From Heterodera schachtii (Eukaryota > Nematoda > Chromadorea > Rhabditida > Heteroderidae): a DNA stretch of 64,000 nt. Shown here one piece after another: positions 24,601 to 36,411 of this stretch. The position numbers and the translations under genes are program-made. The DNA is taken from positions 195,994 through 259,993 of the forward strand of contig SIJG01000091.1 in NCBI GenBank assembly GCA_023374025.1. Direction: 5' to 3'. Below the pieces are notes generated by a model that was not told where the DNA came from, made no database searches, and worked only from the letters and a program-made list of their open reading frames with translations. Positions within the stretch are counted from its first letter, which is position 1, and every line of letters begins with the position of its first letter.

Positions 24601-27600
24601 TTATTACCTTATTAATAAAATATTTTACAATTCTAAATTTGATACTATCAGTGAGTGATTTTGTAAGCCATTAAAAATAGAATTAATAAACATTTTCATC
24701 TTTTTCACATTTTTATTGCCTTTAAGCAATGCTCCAGCCCCCAACATTTTGGCTCAGCACCGATGCGACCATTTCAGGTAATTAGGCCCAAATTTACGAA
24801 AAATTACCCAAATTTACCTAAAATTTGTAAATTTCTTAAGCCGTGGCAAAACCGTGACGGCCTGAACAACAAATACACGGACAACATGTATGAATATGCG
24901 CCACGGCCGAGCTGTCAGATGGGCCCTAATTGTGGATCGAAGTCACTAAAAATATTATTATTTTTTTAAATCCCTAAAAATAAGTAAAAAAAAATTTCGA
25001 AAATCCGTAAATTAAAAAAAAATCCACATTTTGATTAGATATTTGTTTTGTGACCGCTCTCATGGCCAGCAACCCCATTGTGCGGCCAAAGTTCGGCCTG
25101 GTGGAAATTGCACAGGATTTTATAACGGTTGTCCATAATAATTTGATTAATTTGCTTTTTACGAATTATTTAATTATTATACCTTTTTAATGACTAAATT
25201 TTCAGGTAATTGAACTTTGTAGAATTTGAAATTTTGCAAGAAAATAGGCAATTAATTAATTAATTATGAACATTCTGAGCCAATCTTACAAATTCCAATT
25301 AGTGAATAAATATATTTTAGTAATTAAAAGTCTTTCCCAAATAATACGATGAATATTTAATGAATTAATTATACCCATAGTTATCGATATTATAATTATT
25401 TATGTCGGTTTAAATTCATTACTCAAATGGAATACGGCATTTAAAATTCAAAATATATTAATGATAATTTTCAGGTGAAGATGTTTGTCATAATGGCATC
25501 TGCCAAAATAACCGATGTGTTCAGACGACTGACACTGTAAAATATTTCATTAAATATTTATTCATTTTAGTTTTTATTATTATTTATTTCAGTCAAGCAC
25601 ACCGTGGCCAATGCCACCGACGGATGTGACAACACCAAATCCAATTAGGCCAGTACAAGTGGGTCATTTTTCTATTTTTTTAATAATTATTATTTAAAAT
25701 TCGTTATATTTTATAAAATTTAGTCCTGTTACAATGAGCACGAATGCTGTTCTGTATGGTCACAAAAGGGTGAATGTCAACGCAATCCGGGCTTCATGAA
25801 TTCCTGGTGTAAGGCCAGCTGTCAGCAAGTAAAATTTGGAATTGCAAATATTATTTAAAAAATTATTAATTAATAAAATCGGAATATTGCAAATATATTA
25901 AAAAAATATATATTACTTCAATTTCCTAATGTTTTGTTTTCTAATCAATTGCTTAATCCAGTGTCAACCTGACTACGATCTTTACCAAGGTGATTTTTTA
26001 TAGTTTAATTTATGCTAATTAAGGGTTAAATGCCTTGATTATTTTCCTAATTATTCTACCTATTAAATTACTAATTTATTGTGCTGATTAATTAATACAA
26101 TCTTTTATTTTGTAAGAATGTGATGATCGTCATCCGAATTGCCAAAGTTGGACCAGCCAGGGACAATGCCAACAGAACAAATTTTGGATGGTAAATAAAT
26201 AAAAATATAATTAAATAAATATTAAAATGTATATATTTTATAATTATCTATTTAAATACAAATTTTAAAGGCCGAAAATTGTCGACAATCATGTGGAAAA
26301 TGCCGCGTTTCACGTCAACAAGTGTGCAGCGGAGGGCGCGACAGTCAACAAAATCAGGGTAAATTCAAATTCTCAAAAAAGAAACATAATGCCAAAAAAA
26401 TATATTTTTTAAAAGTAGCCATAGAAGTAAAAAATATTATTATTTTAAATATTTCGATTCCATAAAATAGAAAAGCATAAAAAATATAATAAAAAAACAA
26501 ATTTATTGTAAATGAATAATAAATAAAATATTTAAATTCCATAAAATAGAAAGGCATTAAAATATGATAGAAATAAATATTGTAAATAAATAAATAAAAT
26601 AATTTTTACAATTATTTTAAAAAGCTATAATTACTAAAAAAAAAATATGCATTAAGTTAAATTAAAAAAGGCTCAATATCTTTTATCAATGCAATAAAAT
26701 AATTTATTGAATAAATTAAGACCGCATTACTTTGGCACCACCAAAGAACAGATGCACTTCGCCAAGTTGTCACAATGAAAATATTTGTTGCCAGGTAAAA
26801 AAAATTTAATGCAAAAAATAAATATTTTACAACGAAATGCCAACAAAATTTACAATTTAATTTTTGTTTGCTGTAGCTTTGGGGCTTGGCCGGCGAATGC
26901 CATCGAAATCCGACATGGATGAGCTGTTTTTGCAAAGTCAGCTGTGGTCGATGTATTCCGCAAGACTACGATTTTGGCGGTAATTTTTTGGCAAAGTGTC
27001 AATTTAAAAGGGAAACAAATTTTTTAAATTTGAGAGATTGCTCTCGGGTTTTCGAGTTACCAGTTTATGCTCATCAGCGTTTTTATTTAAACTATTGGGA
27101 TTTGATTTCAGGAACTACAAATTTTAAACTGGACAGTCCATCATATTTGAGTTCGCCTAAAAAAAAATTTTCGAAAATTTTTAATGGGAGAGTGGCCGAA
27201 ATTTAAATTTTCTTTTTCTTTTGGCATAGAGCATTAAACATTTTATTTCCGTCCGGGCCGACCGAATTCGATATTTTTTAAATTAAATTGTTTTATTAGG
27301 CTGTTCCGATTATCACCAGCGGTGCCGTTTGTGGGCCCAGCAGGGTGAATGTGGTCGAAATGCGTGGATGTTGGAAAATTGCCGATGGACTTGCGGCACT
27401 TGCGTTAGCTTCTGGGAGCTTAGACAGGCCTGTTTTTTAAAAAACAATAATAATATTTTAATTAAAAATTCCGTTTTTCAAAGTCTCAAGGCTTAAAATA
27501 CTGAACATTTTTCTTGAAAAAATAACCAATTTTTGGGTATTGATCAAAATTCCGTGAAAATTTAATTAAATTTGTCGTTAATTGCCTTCTGAGGAACTTA

Positions 27601-28418
27601 GCAAATTTAATTGCTTTTTTAAAGAGAATTATCCAAAAAACTCCATTTGTCCCAACAAATAATGGAAAATTTCTCACTTAAATTATGGGTATTATTTTGT
27701 TTATTGAATTTAAAATTTATAATTTATTATTCCCATACTTCTTTTGTTAACAGCCAGAAAAAACATATTTAGCAATTTTAAATTTCAATTTTAATAACAC
27801 CAAGATATTTAATTTATTATACCTGGGATTTTGGGGAGAATGGGGCTCAAAATGTTCATACTTTGAAAAAATCAGAATTAATAAGCAATTTTTTCTGGAA
27901 TTTTCCAAATTTTTTAGAAAATAATAAATAATTTATTTATATATTTTAGTTTTGCCGTATGAACAGAGTTCGTGCAAAGCGTGACCTGCTGGACGGAATG
28001 CCAGCAATTGATTTTGACAATTTGGACACTTCAATGATTAGCCGTTTTGTGCGCGAAAGCAATTTTAATTTGTCGAAACAAAATGGTAAAATAATTTTAT
28101 TTAATCAGAATTCTCATTAAATTTAATGTTCAATTATAATGAATATGTATGTTAATTGAATCAATATAATATTAATTTAAAAAAAATACTTTTCGTTTTT
28201 CATGACGAAAATTTAAAAGTAAAAAATAAATTTTAATAATTTAAATAATTACAATTAATTTATTTTTTTAGATCACAATTCGTTGTTTCCTGTGCATGGA
28301 ATAGAAAATTTGTCAAGAAGTATACAAATGTTTTATTTTTTCTGATTTAAATTTATTTATTTATTTAGCTGCCCGATTTAGTGGCCCTCCGTCTGATAAT
28401 TTATCTGCAGAAAACTGA
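18672..28418 (+). CDS. Tyrosinase with four ShKT domains, copy 3 (complete, altered splice sites)
   Basis: Thirty-five exons, 972 aa if the atypical intron below is removed. Exon 1 (18672-18774) encodes a signal peptide ([19 protein letters not shown]). Proline/glycine-rich exons follow. The N-terminal module occurs twice: 19410-19866 (truncated) and 20661-21420 (complete, with [10 protein letters not shown]). Copper-A is at 21943-22076 ([13 protein letters not shown]) and copper-B at 24052-24195 ([11 protein letters not shown] ... [12 protein letters not shown]). The linker is at 25039-25536. ShKT domains lie at 25724-25989, 26117-26358, 26721-26979 and 27300-27427. The tail is 27950-28418, ending NLSAEN. 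Two oddities: the intron 23969-24051 ends in TG instead of AG, just before the first copper-B histidines, and the intron after 27427 starts with GC. The reading frame is otherwise intact. It is a working gene only if the TG site is used or is a sequencing error. Confidence 0.9.
20924..21156. mobile_element. Short hAT-like element of 'CGTAATTACGG' words
   Basis: Ends CAGGGCTGAACGTAA and the complement of TTACGTTTAGTCCTG form imperfect inverted repeats. The interior is a run of GTAATTACGG words. It lies in an intron of tyrosinase copy 3. No clear target duplication. Confidence 0.55.
22988..23085. mobile_element. 98-bp hAT-like miniature element
   Basis: Ends TAGGGATGG and CCATCCCTG are inverted. 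The element is flanked by perfect 8-bp direct repeats ATAGGCAC (22980-22987 and 23086-23093). The interior is GGAATTCC/GGAAGTCGG words. In an intron of tyrosinase copy 3. Confidence 0.75.
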
Positions 28419-29710
28419 TCATCTCATCGATTAACTTTTATCTTGCGAATCATGGATAATTAAATAATGATTTTAATTGTGTCGGAATTATACGAATTTA
28501 CTAAAACGACAAAATGTGCATTTCTAAATAGTTTTTTTCAGTTGATAAATCGATGAAGAATATGAAGAATAATTGTAAATTTTAATTGAATATGGACCAG
28601 GGCTTAAATCGAAGTCCTTGAATACGAAAAACTGGAAAATGGAATTAAAAAAAGCCTCCATAAAAATAAATTCAAATAAATTTATATATTTTTTCTTTTT
28701 TACATGAGTGAAAAAGATTTTTCGAAATTGGCAATAACAACTGCTTGATTTTTTTGTCAAATCACACCAAAAAGCTTGAGATGGTCAATTTTCAAAGATA
28801 AATTTATTTCAAATTCGAAAAAATGGGAAGGGCTTGGTAAAAAATGGGAAAAATTTTTCCAAGCAATATCCAAAAAATTTTATCCAATTTGAGGAAAGAA
28901 AAGATTTATTTTGTTTTAGAATTAAAAACAATAATACTTAAAAGTAACATTAACAAAAATAGTGATTATGATCGAATTTGTGTATGCATTGTTAAGGGTT
29001 TATTGTTATTGCATGAATTTTTTCCAAAATAAATTACAAATTGAATTCGAATTTTTTAAAATCCGTTTTAAATAAAATTCGATTCATGCAATAACAATTA
29101 GCAATGGCAAAGTAAGTGCTAAATAATTGTTTAAAAATATGGGTTGAATTATTAAAATGAAATTTTCATCATCGCTTCAGTCGTAGTCGAGGGAAATCAA
29201 GGTTTTAATGAAGACCAAATCTAAAAATTTAATTCAGTAAGTACTAATTAATTGAGACCATAGTCAATTGGCTAAGTAACAATAAGAGATACTCGGAAAT
29301 TGTTGCATAAATATGCAGTAGAAACTGGACTAAAAAAGTCAAAAAATGATCGAAAACGGAATCAGAGGACCTCTGAATTTTTACATACCCACGGACGGAA
29401 CTCACGTAAAATACGTAAGTAAGTGGAAAGTAGTGTCAGTCCTTTTTTATAAGAATTTAAAAGGTTGTATGAATGTTTAAAAAATAATTTGTAGGATAGA
29501 AACATGCTTGGATTGAAATACTGTAAAATTCATAAAAATAATGATATACTTACTGTAACTGGGAGAGGGTAATTTTGGTTCATTATAAATCCATGCTTAA
29601 GGCTACAAAAATATCACATTAACGTATTTCGTTTTTAAACAATACGATCGATCACTGACGCATTTTACACAAAAGAATTTGCCTATCACGACCCTTCGGC
29701 CCATGTTATG
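28419..29710. other. Gene-free spacer
   Basis: AT-rich DNA after the tyrosinase array. Small open frames show no splice-consistent coding. Nothing recognisable. Confidence 0.5.
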
Positions 29711-30300
29711 TTAATTAATTGCCCCAAAAAACATACAAGCCGTTGCCGACCCGAGCAGTTCGTTGTTTCCGGTCCCGATAAGTTCCAAATGAAGCGCGTG
29801 CATTTGAGCACGAAATTCCACAATGCCGTAATTGCCCGGATTATTCTCCTCAAACCACTCAACAAGGCCAATGTCGTTTGGGATGTTGAACTGCGCAGAA
29901 ATTCCTAAAATTTGGATTTCTCTATTTGTAAAATGTTTGATTGAATTCTTTCAATAATTATATAAGTTTTTTATGTGTGTATTTCCCACCTTGGAACAGA
30001 ACACGAAGATCAGCTCCCGCACTGTTTTCCACGCGCACTAAAAGGGCATCTTTGGCCGCACGAAAAGCATGCACCTTAATTAATTAAACACAATTAAAAT
30101 ACATAAATTAAAAATATTTTTAATTAATTTTCTACCGAAGAAAAAAAATGTTTAAGCCATTCATGTTGTATTGACAGAATAAAACGGTCAAATAACAATG
30201 AAACCCGCACGGTTGCCCAGCGTTGGTTTAGCGGTAATGCCGAAACTAACGCATGGACAAGCTCAGCGGGAAGAAAATGGCACTTTTTCTTCTCATTCAT
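29711..30300 (-). CDS. Small three-exon protein, function unknown (147 aa)
   Basis: Exons 30136-30300, 29990-30074 and 29711-29904 on the minus strand join in frame with GT-AG junctions, giving 147 aa from ATG (30298-30300) to TAA. The N-terminal part (LPAELVHALVSALPLNQRW) resembles the short helical start of F-box-like multicopy proteins of cyst nematodes, but the match is loose. The C-terminal part is a soluble, mixed segment (NPGNYGIVEFRAQMHALHLE). No signal peptide or membrane segment. A fragment of the same C-terminal motif (TACMFFG) recurs at 52497-52537, so the family is repetitive. The opposite-strand open frame over the last exon was judged a shadow. Function not recognised. Confidence 0.65.
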
Positions 30301-32085
30301 CTTTTATTACTGCCAAAAATAATAATTAAGGCGAATGGACTCAAATTTTGCTTATTTATTTTATCATATGTTAATATTTTATCGCACCGTTTTTGCGAAC
30401 CCGCCCAAATGATAAGAAAAATTCAAATTAATCACTTTTATTTCATATATTTGATTAACTTACTTGCTGGTTCATTGACGGCTTTCTTTGGGCTTTGAAG
30501 GTGTTTCGGCAAAATGTCTTAAAAGAAAGAACAATGAGATAACGGATAAAGGCGAAGGACGACGGATTTATTAGTGTTAAATCCATTATGTATTTGGATA
30601 ACAGAAAAGCGAAGAAATAAAATAAATAGAAGTTTCTGTCCGCAACATTTTATGTTTTGCGGTGGTGTTGATCTGATGATAATCATATCTCTGTTTCGTG
30701 CCAGCAATGGGCGGCGCATAAATATTAGGAAAAAAAGTTTGCTGTTGCAGATTTTTGTGCCTTTTTGCTTACATTTTTGTTTTAACAAAAATTCTCAAAG
30801 AAAAGATAAAAATCTTAAGTCCACGGAAAATGAGAATATTTGTCTTCGTTGGCCAATCTTACGGGGAAAAAATTGTGGGACAACAGCCGCCGGCGATTTG
30901 TGTTCACTTATCGCTTGCGGACACGGCCGCAGGCTGAGAACGAACGGTCGAATGGAATTGACAAAATACTTAGGGTGTTGTTACATACCTAGTTTTGCAC
31001 CAAACTTTTTTATGTTTTTCAAAAATCCGTAAAATTTTAAATACAATGGATTTCTTAGATCTTTTTTTTATTTGGTTCGACTGAATTTTTTCTAGATTTT
31101 TCTGTAATTTTTTTGTTATTCGTTTGTTAATCAGATTTTTGTGAGGCTTTTGCTGACTATGCCTAATGGATATTCTTGCACTAATTTTTTTCATGAATTT
31201 TTTGTGGTTGAAAATAAAATATAATCATCCATGAAACGATTTTTATAACCAAATTAGGGTCGTTGAATCCAAATATGGCCTTAAATCTGTCCCATCTTTT
31301 CAAGCTTGTACATTAGAAATTTTTCCATGGAATGGATATTCTTTTTCATTCATAGGTAAAATTCCGATTCCCAAGGACATCTTGGAAGCAAGTACGCAGA
31401 ACAAGGATAATCGATTTTAAATTATATAATCAATTTTTGGTACAAAATTATGCAAATTATATTTTTTGTTAAGCTAAAAGACATTAAATTTTTAGTGCTA
31501 TTTCAAAAATTTTTGTGCCAATATGCGACTATATTGGTACACTTCACTAATAATTCCATTTTTGGGATTTTTGTGGAAATTTTAAAAAGACATTTTACAG
31601 CAATGATCAAAAGTAAAGGAGCAAACTTTATGCAAAGAGAAAGACCAAAATTTCCCGAAAATTTTACTTTACAAAAATGTTCGAAATAGAAAAAAGCCTG
31701 ATCACTTTGTTACCAAATCACTTTAAATACAACAAAACCAGACTGAGCCACCTAATCCCCTCTCAATTTTGGTGATGCAAATAAAATTGAGCAAATCATT
31801 TGTTTAACTAGTGTCCTCGATTTCTGAGAAATTCCTGATAATAAACTAATTTTGGGTACTGATCATAAATAGCAAGACCTACTAGGTCCCATCTGATCAG
31901 CATCAAATCTCAGGTTTTTTCTCAACTTAAATGAAATGATTTGTTCAATTTGTATTTCACACCGTTCAAAATCGATGGGATTGGTTGCACCTAGTCTAAG
32001 TTTTGTTCTAATTAATGTGATTTAATAGCCGAGTTTTTTCAGTGTTTTTGAAATCAGTTTTCGCGGCGTCATTGTTTGTCATCAA
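30301..32085. other. Gene-free spacer
   Basis: Open frames of up to 152 codons occur here (30574-31032 plus, 30519-30788 minus), but their composition looks random. A less AT-rich patch at about 30850-30960 could be a diverged exon, but I could not join it to anything. Confidence 0.4.
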
Positions 32086-32320
32086 TAGGGATACGGTTTT
32101 TAGGTTCTAAAAACCGCCGAAAAATTCTTGCCATAAATTTTGGAGATGAATTTTGAGAAAATTTTTCATTTTTTAGGGATGTATTTTCTAAAATTTTTAA
32201 GATCGATTCTTAGGGACCTTCGTTTTTTATTGTATTTTTGTTAATAAATTTTGGTCAAAATAGGTTTTTTTAAATTTTTTTAAGGCTCTAAAAATAAAAA
32301 ACCTAAAAATCGTATCCCTA
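32086..32320. mobile_element. 235-bp hAT-like element
   Basis: TAGGGATACGGTTTTTAGGT at the left end matches the inverted right end with one mismatch. The interior repeats AAAAACC/CTAAAAA words and includes a copy of the shared TTAGGG-GTATTTTCT core. Flanking bases share only TCATC, so the duplication has decayed. Confidence 0.6.
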
Positions 32321-32344
32321 ATCATCGGTTTAATTCCCTTTTCG

Positions 32345-34695
32345 CTAATTGCTTTTCGCCGCTTTCTTCTCATAATCTTTGTTCAACTTTGTCACATAAA
32401 AGTGGATCATTTGCTCCAGCATTTCCGGCATTTCCTTCTCCACAAAGTGTGCCACCTTCTCTTTGTGCCATTTGACTTCCTTCTCCAAAATCTCCTTTCC
32501 CTTGGCACTTTTTTGTCTCTGCCCTTCCCTTTTTCTCGTCTCTCCCGTGTGTGCCAAGTATTGCAAGTCCGTGATCACTTCTAAGCCTTCCTTGGCAATG
32601 TTTTCCATCTCCGACAAATTGATCGGTTTGGCCACGGCTCTTCCATTGTCCAATTTCACAATTTGGTCAAACAATTCACGGTTTGTTGCCAAAAAGAAGC
32701 TTGTCTCGTACATTTTTTCCTCCTCCTCCTCAGTGTTTAGGTATAATAGGAAAAAATTGGTCCAATTTCGTAGCAAATCTGCTGCTCTGTCACGCATTTC
32801 TCAAATTAATATGAATTCAATTAATTAATGCTTTTTAAATTTTATCAGCCCAAATTTCCGGAAATCGAAAAATTGCCAATTTTTGATGAAAATCTGTTCA
32901 AAAAAAACGAGGGAAATCTATAAAATTTTTTCGGAGGCATCGCGGGACCCTAAAAATCCTAAATTTTCTTAAAAAGATTTGTTCAAAATCGCAAAATCGG
33001 GTCTTTTTTGGACAAAAACCTGTTACAATTGCACTCAAATTTTTCAAAGTTTTACATGGTGGCGCCTATGGCACCGACGCCCCCCCTTGTTCACAAAAAC
33101 TTTTTGAAAACGCTCCGCAAAACCCAAGTCGAAATCCTGAGACCGTCCCTGGTGGCCAGGCCCAAACGGGGCTTACATTTTGTTGGTGCTAGTGCGTTTC
33201 TTAAAAACTGCCACCCATACGCGTTTCTTAAACTTGCCAGCGCGTTTCTTAAAACTGCCACCCCCACTAATTTCAAGAAAATTCTTGAAAAATTTTGAAA
33301 ACGAAAAATATTTTTAAAAATTTTTGGGATATTATAAAAACATCAGAATTAAATATTATTAGTAATTAATAAAAAAAAAAATTTATGAACTTTTCTAAAA
33401 AAAAATCGTTGAATTGCATTTTGATGACTTAAAATTTTTAATTTCTTTTTGGAATTTAAAACCTTTTGTATAATCTATAAAACACTAGAATTTCAAAAAT
33501 TTCAGACTGAATGCGTGCGTCTTTTATTGGTTGCGGTTGAGTAAAGTTATGAATTTTTTGTTACATTTTTTATTTTAGAAATATTTCTTCAAAAATTCTA
33601 GTTTTCTCTTAGAATTTTTCGTTGAAATTATTCATTAAGTTTTTAAAAATAAAATTTTTGAAATTTTTTGAACAATTTTGAAGGATGGCAGTTTTAAGAA
33701 ATGCGCATGGGTGGCAGTTTTAACAAACGCGCAACCCCATTTTGGCAGTTTTTAAGAAACGCGCCAGCACGCATTTTGTTGCCCAATACTTTTGTAAATA
33801 TGTATATTAAAAAGGAATTTAAATATATTTAGCGAAGTTTTTTATATTTTGCATAAAAATATATTTTTCCGGTTTTACCTCTCCATGGATCAAATTCAAA
33901 ATTCATAACCAAATCATAGCCAACACTTTGCAACAGCGAAATTTCTACTTGTTCTTCAATATTCGAGCCTTTGCTAAAATGGGTCGTTTAAAAAATGCTA
34001 ATAGCTCAAAAGCAATAAAATTTTTATTTTTATCAACCGATAACGTTAACTTTCTAAGTGTTTTCTATTAGCATACAAAATTTAAAAATTAAGTTATGTT
34101 TAAAAAAATGTTTAAAAAATCCCTGGTTTTTTGAATTCCTCTTGCCATATTTTTTTGAAAGTTAACGAAATTTTTTGAAATTTTGCAGGCTAATAGAAGA
34201 ATTAAAAAATGGTTAATCTTGAGCAAGGTTATGATTATTTTTTCTCAAAAATTTCAATCTTTTCGCCTATTTAATTTGAAAACCGAATTTTATTTGTATG
34301 ATTTATTAAAGTGTCTGAATTCTTACTAAGCCTCGCAATATAATTTAATTGTCGTTGAATTGTTTCGCCGATTCTCAAATCCGTCGAGACCATCTGCGCT
34401 TTCGGGTCAATGCCAATTTTGCGCAACTTTTCCATAAATTGTGACCAAATTTTTTGCAGTAACCGCACATTTTGGCATTTTTGAATTTCTTTGTAAATAT
34501 TCTTAGAGTAATTGTGCCATCCAATCAAATAGTTTTGTTCGCTGTCGATTTGTTCTACCAATGCTATGGTTTCTGCTGGGATTTCCATGTTTATATGTTG
34601 GGGTTCAATTTGCTGGCAAATTTTTCTGATCAATTTTATTGCATCGTAAAGCGAAAATTTGTGTTCTGCCAGTTGCTTTAGCATTTTGAAATTGT
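32345..34695 (-). CDS. Helical Lys/Glu-rich protein, C-terminal exons, function unknown
   Basis: Three exons join in frame: 34327-34695, 33879-33968 and 32345-32799 (stop at 32345-32347). They give about 300 residues; the 5' end is missing. The first exon begins mid-codon after an AG acceptor and reads NFKMLKQLAEHKF. The last carries EEEEEK and a long charged helix ending KDYEKKAAKSN. Cysteine is rare and no membrane segment is seen. Introns are enlarged by inserted repeats (33186-33770, 33975-34250). The exon at 37328-38111 is similar in style, but its 3' phase (2) does not fit the phase needed here (1). Either an exon in between was missed or these are separate genes. Family not recognised. 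Confidence 0.6.
33186..33770. mobile_element. Inverted-repeat element of 'GCGTTTCTTAAAACTGCCA' words
   Basis: Both ends carry copies of GCGTTTCTTAAAAACTGCCA in opposite orientation. The flanks share CATTTTGTTG (left, adjoining; right, one base away), a likely target duplication. It sits within an intron of the minus-strand gene. Confidence 0.6.
33975..34250. mobile_element. Palindromic element, degenerate copy
   Basis: It shares the GAAATTTTGCAGGCTAATAG centre and its inverted copy with 6528-6877 and 58891-59344. Ends not resolved. In an intron. Confidence 0.5.
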
Positions 34696-35544
34696 CTAAA
34701 ATTATTATTATTATTTTAAATTAAAATTTTTTTTTGATTGGCTAATTTTTGCAGCCTTTTTGAATATCGATTTCATGCATTAAATTAGCGTTTAAAGGAC
34801 AAAAGCTATTATTAATGAAATCTGCCAGAATTTTTATCCCGACGGCACCTACAATTCTTTAGTTTTTTTTCAAAATTTAAGCATTAGGAAAAAATTAATG
34901 TGGTTTATGGAAATAGTGAACTAATAAAAAAAACAAAATCAACTACGATTTTTCCTGCGTAGGTTTTTTTAATTTAAAAGTAAAATGCAAAATTTTTGGT
35001 GCTTTTTTGTCAATATCAAAAAAAAAAAAAAATTAACCCCAAACCCGAATTCGGGCGAAAAGTCGAAAATTAAAACTTGTGACTTTTTTATTTTTGGTCT
35101 AAAATGGTTTAATTGATTTTTTTTAGTGAATTATCCAATTTTAGTTGGTTTCCCTATATGTAAGCCATTTTTGGACCAAAAAATTCGAAAATTTGAATTT
35201 TCGACTTTTCGCTCGAATTCGGGTTCGGGGTTCGACATAGGTCGAAATTAATGTAAGATTCGGATTCTCCGACCCTTAACACCCCTAATATCATCTTTTC
35301 TCGAAAAAAATTTAAAAAATTTTGTTTTTGAAAAAGGGGGGTACCATCGGTACTATTACCAAAAAATTTTACAGAAAAAAATGCGAATTATTTTTGTCAG
35401 CCAAATGCTCATTTTGAAAAATTTTCATCTGCAAGCCCTGTCTGTATAAGGTAAAAGCACAGATAAAATGGCTAAATGTATCGACATCAGATTTTAAATT
35501 CTACTATGCTTAATTGACACCACCTAACATAGTGATCAAATCTG

Positions 35545-35735
35545 TAATCCCAATCGTTTTGCTGATCCCTAAATGCCGTTTTGTCTAATCCCAAATTGCC
35601 ATTTTGTACAATTCCCAAATGCCACCTTGTTTTGTCTAATCCCCAAATATCGTTTAGTCTAATCCCCAAAAAATGTTGTTTTGTTTAATCTCCAGAATGT
35701 CGTTTTTCTAATCCCCAAATTCCGTTTTGTCCATA
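35545..35735. repeat. Tandem repeat of a TTTTGTCTAATCCCCAAAT word
   Basis: About seven imperfect units of 22-27 bp. Open frames across it are repeat by-products. Confidence 0.65.
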
Positions 35736-36049
35736 AGTATCGGTCGAATCGCCGATCGAAGACCCCAAAAACAGTAGGTTTTTTTGTTGCCCTTACTTTT
35801 GCTTATCCTTTGCCATTCCTGCTTCTGCTCTCGGCTTTTCTATTATTATTCCAAATCTTTCTGCTTGCTTTTCCTCGATTGAATTGATTTTTGCAATTTT
35901 TATTGGTGAGTCAAAAATGCTAAAACAAATTTAATGCACCAATTTCAAAATTTCGATGAAATCTCAACGGAAATTAATTCAAAAATTAAATATAAAACGA
36001 ATTATAATATTCAAATTAATTTAATAAGTATTTGATAGTAGAGCTCGGC

Positions 36050-36400
36050 CTGCTGGACCTGGACCCAGGCTTGGGTTTTTATTGGATCGAGCTCCTGGTC
36101 CAGGTCATTTTTTGAACGTGGATTTTACCTGGGTCATATTTTTCCTGGATCTTTGTCCAGCAGGAAATTCAGGTTCAGAAAAAATCAGGTACAGGTTAGG
36201 CATAAAAAATCTGGATTTTAAAACATATTATTATTTGTCAATTATATGTAGGTTTTCCTAAGCAAAGAATATTTATTTTTAAACCCAGATCCAGGCCTGG
36301 ATCTCCAGGTCCCGCTCGGCAAGCCTGGATTTTTCCCGGGCCCGTATTTTCCTTGGGTTTTTGTCCAAGAAATCCAGGTTCCAACATGGAACGCAGGTAC
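36050..36400. repeat. Copy of the 'CCAGGAAAA' repeat
   Basis: Words CCTGGACCTGG and CCAGGTC recur, starting next to AGAGCTCGGCCTG. That start is the inverted form of the right end of 9158-9430. Confidence 0.6.
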
Positions 36401-36411
36401 AGGTCCGGTGC

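Noticed and set aside
29708..29908. Plus-strand frame resembling a secreted-protein domain (NCPKKHTSRC...)
   Set aside because: The minus strand gives a three-exon gene with consistent phases over the same interval.
30574..31032. 152-codon plus-strand open frame
   Set aside because: Composition and codon use look random and the opposite strand is equally open; no homology recognised.
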